DNA from: Candidatus Neoflavobacterium equi
Lineage (GTDB): Bacteria > Bacteroidota > Bacteroidia > Flavobacteriales > Flavobacteriaceae
Reading direction: 5' to 3'
NCBI GenBank assembly: GCA_018065745.1
Contig: JAGHSS010000017.1
Coordinates: 1 to 16,163 of the forward strand
DNA length: 16,163 nucleotides
Shown: piece after piece, positions 14,982 through 16,163 of the stretch
How the letters are laid out: each line of letters opens with the position of its first letter
How positions within the stretch are numbered: position 1 is the stretch's first letter
Made by a program: the position numbers and the translations under genes
Notes under the pieces: generated by a model
Databases searched by the model: none
The model's input: the letters and a program-made list of their open reading frames with translations, nothing else
Told to the model about the DNA's origin: nothing

Positions 14982-16034
14982 ATGAAAAAAATTACCCTAC
15001 TACTCGCATTATTTGCAACCTCCGTAATTTTTGCCCAACAACAAGCCTACTACAATGGAATTGATTTCAATTTAAATGGACAGGCTTTAAAACAAGCTTT
15101 ATCGACAAAAATAACAAGCACACATACAAGAAGTTTGTCTTATGGTGACCTTTGGAATTTGTATGCACAAACAGATAAAGCTGAAAACAACTCAAGTCAC
15201 GTTGTCTTGATCTATGGATGGGAAAACGGAACAGACGCTGATGTAACAAATGACAGAACCAGACTAGCTACAAATCACGGTGGTAATAATGGTCAGTTTA
15301 ATAGAGAACACGTTTTTGCTCAATCACTAGGAACTCCAGCACTTGGAGAAAGTGGAGCAGGATCTGACGGACATCATTTAAGACCTGCTGACGTTCAAAG
15401 AAACTCTTCAAGAGGTAATTTGAAATTTACAACAGGAACAGGAAATTCAAGAGCTAATAACGGCGGTTGGTATCCTGGTGATGAATGGAAAGGAGATGTT
15501 GCACGTATCATCATGTATACCTATTTAAGATACCCTACACAATGTTTGCCTACAAATGTGGGAATTGGAAGTTCAAGCGGTACAGGTGACGCAATGATTG
15601 ATTTATTTTTGAGATGGAATGCTGAAGATCCGGTTTCTGCGCTTGAAATTCAACGCAACGATTATTTAGCAAACAGATCAAATACTTATGGTCAAGGAAA
15701 TAGAAATCCTTTCATTGACAATCCATATCTTGCTACTAAAATTTGGGGAGGTCAGGAAGCAGAAGATCGTTGGGGTACTCTAGGAACTACTTCACAATAT
15801 GTGGCGTACTCAGTTTACCCAAACCCAACTGACACAGGAGAGGTAAATATTGTATCTCAAAATGCTGTTGATCAAATTCAAGTTATTGACATTAAAGGTC
15901 AGGTTTTAAAAAACTATACTTTTGATGGAGAAACTGAAATTAAAATAAACATTAAAGAATTTACTCCTGGAGTATATTTCTTAAAGATTATAGGTAACCA
16001 AGGAGTAACTACTCGCAAGGTTATTCTAAACTAG
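14982..16034 (+). CDS. Secreted endonuclease I family nuclease with T9SS C-terminal sorting domain
   Basis: This 350-residue protein is an EndA/NucM-type non-specific nuclease expected to cut extracellular DNA, perhaps also RNA. A signal peptide (about 1-19, ending VIFAQ) leads into the nuclease domain (about 20-250). That domain has the active-site segment FNREHVFAQS (His110) and SDGHHLRPADVQRNSSRGN (His131, His132, Asn146), followed by GDVARIIMYTYLRY and NRNPFIDNPYLA. These fit a His-metal-finger nuclease using a divalent metal. The last 75 residues or so form a type A type IX secretion sorting domain: YPNPTDTGEVNI, then IDIKGQVLKNY, then FTPGVYFLKI, ending TRKVILN. The protein should therefore be carried by Sec to the periplasm and across the outer membrane by T9SS, then released or anchored. 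It starts 24 bases after the methyltransferase stop and probably shares its transcript. Uptake of DNA as phosphate or nucleotide source is a likely role but is inferred. Confidence 0.94.
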   Translation: MKKITLLLALFATSVIFAQQQAYYNGIDFNLNGQALKQALSTKITSTHTRSLSYGDLWNLYAQTDKAENNSSHVVLIYGWENGTDADVTNDRTRLATNHGGNNGQFNREHVFAQSLGTPALGESGAGSDGHHLRPADVQRNSSRGNLKFTTGTGNSRANNGGWYPGDEWKGDVARIIMYTYLRYPTQCLPTNVGIGSSSGTGDAMIDLFLRWNAEDPVSALEIQRNDYLANRSNTYGQGNRNPFIDNPYLATKIWGGQEAEDRWGTLGTTSQYVAYSVYPNPTDTGEVNIVSQNAVDQIQVIDIKGQVLKNYTFDGETEIKINIKEFTPGVYFLKIIGNQGVTTRKVILN

Positions 16035-16058
16035 TCTTTCATTTTTATATTTATACCT

Positions 16059-16095
16059 AAGCGGTCTCTAATTTTTTTAGAGATCGCTTTTTTTT
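16059..16095 (+). terminator. Intrinsic terminator after the endonuclease gene
   Basis: AAGCGGTCTCTA (16059-16070) pairs with TAGAGATCGCTT (16078-16089) with one G-U wobble; an A-T pair (16071, 16077) may extend it. A T-run at 16088-16095 follows. It lies about 25 bases past the stop codon. Confidence 0.9.
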
Positions 16096-16133
16096 GTGTT
16101 GTTAAAATTTATGTTAATATCCATTTATTTGAA

Positions 16134-16141
16134 TACATTTG
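16134..16141 (+). promoter_or_regulatory. Putative promoter -7 box (TACATTTG) for a gene beyond the right edge
   Basis: TACATTTG, followed by CACCC, is an exact TAnnTTTG match and identical in its eight bases to the sigma-operon box. It lies downstream of a terminator and within 30 bases of the window end, so a rightward gene probably starts just outside. No start codon can be assigned here. Confidence 0.5.
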
Positions 16142-16163
16142 CACCCTTGATGCATTTTAATCT

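Noticed and set aside
1..16163. CRISPR array, insertion sequence, prophage, defence island, tRNA or rRNA
   Set aside because: I found no regularly spaced direct repeats, transposase or integrase frames, phage genes or structural-RNA signatures; all larger spans are accounted for by housekeeping or regulatory genes.

Overview
The window is chromosomal DNA from a member of the Bacteroidota, most likely family Flavobacteriaceae. The evidence is: AT-rich DNA; a SusC/RagA-like TonB-dependent receptor with a carboxypeptidase-regulatory-like N-terminal domain; an exported nuclease ending in a type IX secretion (T9SS) sorting domain; an ECF sigma / single-pass membrane protein / exported helical protein trio typical of flavobacteria; and several TAnnTTTG promoter -7 boxes. 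I cannot name the genus. It reads as ordinary core chromosome: I see no insertion sequence, phage, CRISPR array, tRNA or rRNA.

Layout. Positions 1-340 hold an almost complete ArsC-family reductase. 416-2878 is a TonB-dependent outer-membrane receptor, ended by a bidirectional terminator that also serves prfB, which converges from the right. prfB (2946-4041, minus) encodes release factor 2 and needs a programmed +1 frameshift at a UGA stop after codon 21. A short divergent promoter region separates it from a threonine aldolase gene (4090-5115, plus). A second bidirectional terminator follows, then a GC-richer, hairpin-rich repeat-like element (5189-5323). A tightly packed minus-strand operon runs from 11183 down to 5330: HAD phosphatase, pabB, tilS, dsbD, DinB-like protein. 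From a divergent promoter region, a plus-strand operon (11334-12755) encodes an ECF sigma factor, a single-pass membrane protein (probable anti-sigma) and an exported helical Spy/CpxP-like protein, closed by a GAAA-loop terminator. Then come an AraC-family regulator (12824-13699), an RsmB/NOP-type RNA cytosine methyltransferase (13746-14957) and a secreted endonuclease I (14982-16034) with its terminator. A promoter box near the right edge points to another gene just outside.

How the genes fit together. Translation and RNA maintenance recur (prfB, tilS, RsmB-type methyltransferase). The minus-strand operon mixes folate precursor synthesis (pabB), tRNA decoding (tilS) and periplasmic thiol reduction (dsbD); these look like co-expressed housekeeping functions rather than one pathway. 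The sigma trio is a self-contained cell-envelope signalling module.

The items most worth a second look are the structured intergenic element at 5189-5323, the sigma-factor trio whose exported 'sensor' has no His or Cys, and the intact Shine-Dalgarno-driven RF2 frameshift in a phylum that mostly initiates translation without Shine-Dalgarno pairing. I found no unmistakably new multi-gene system.
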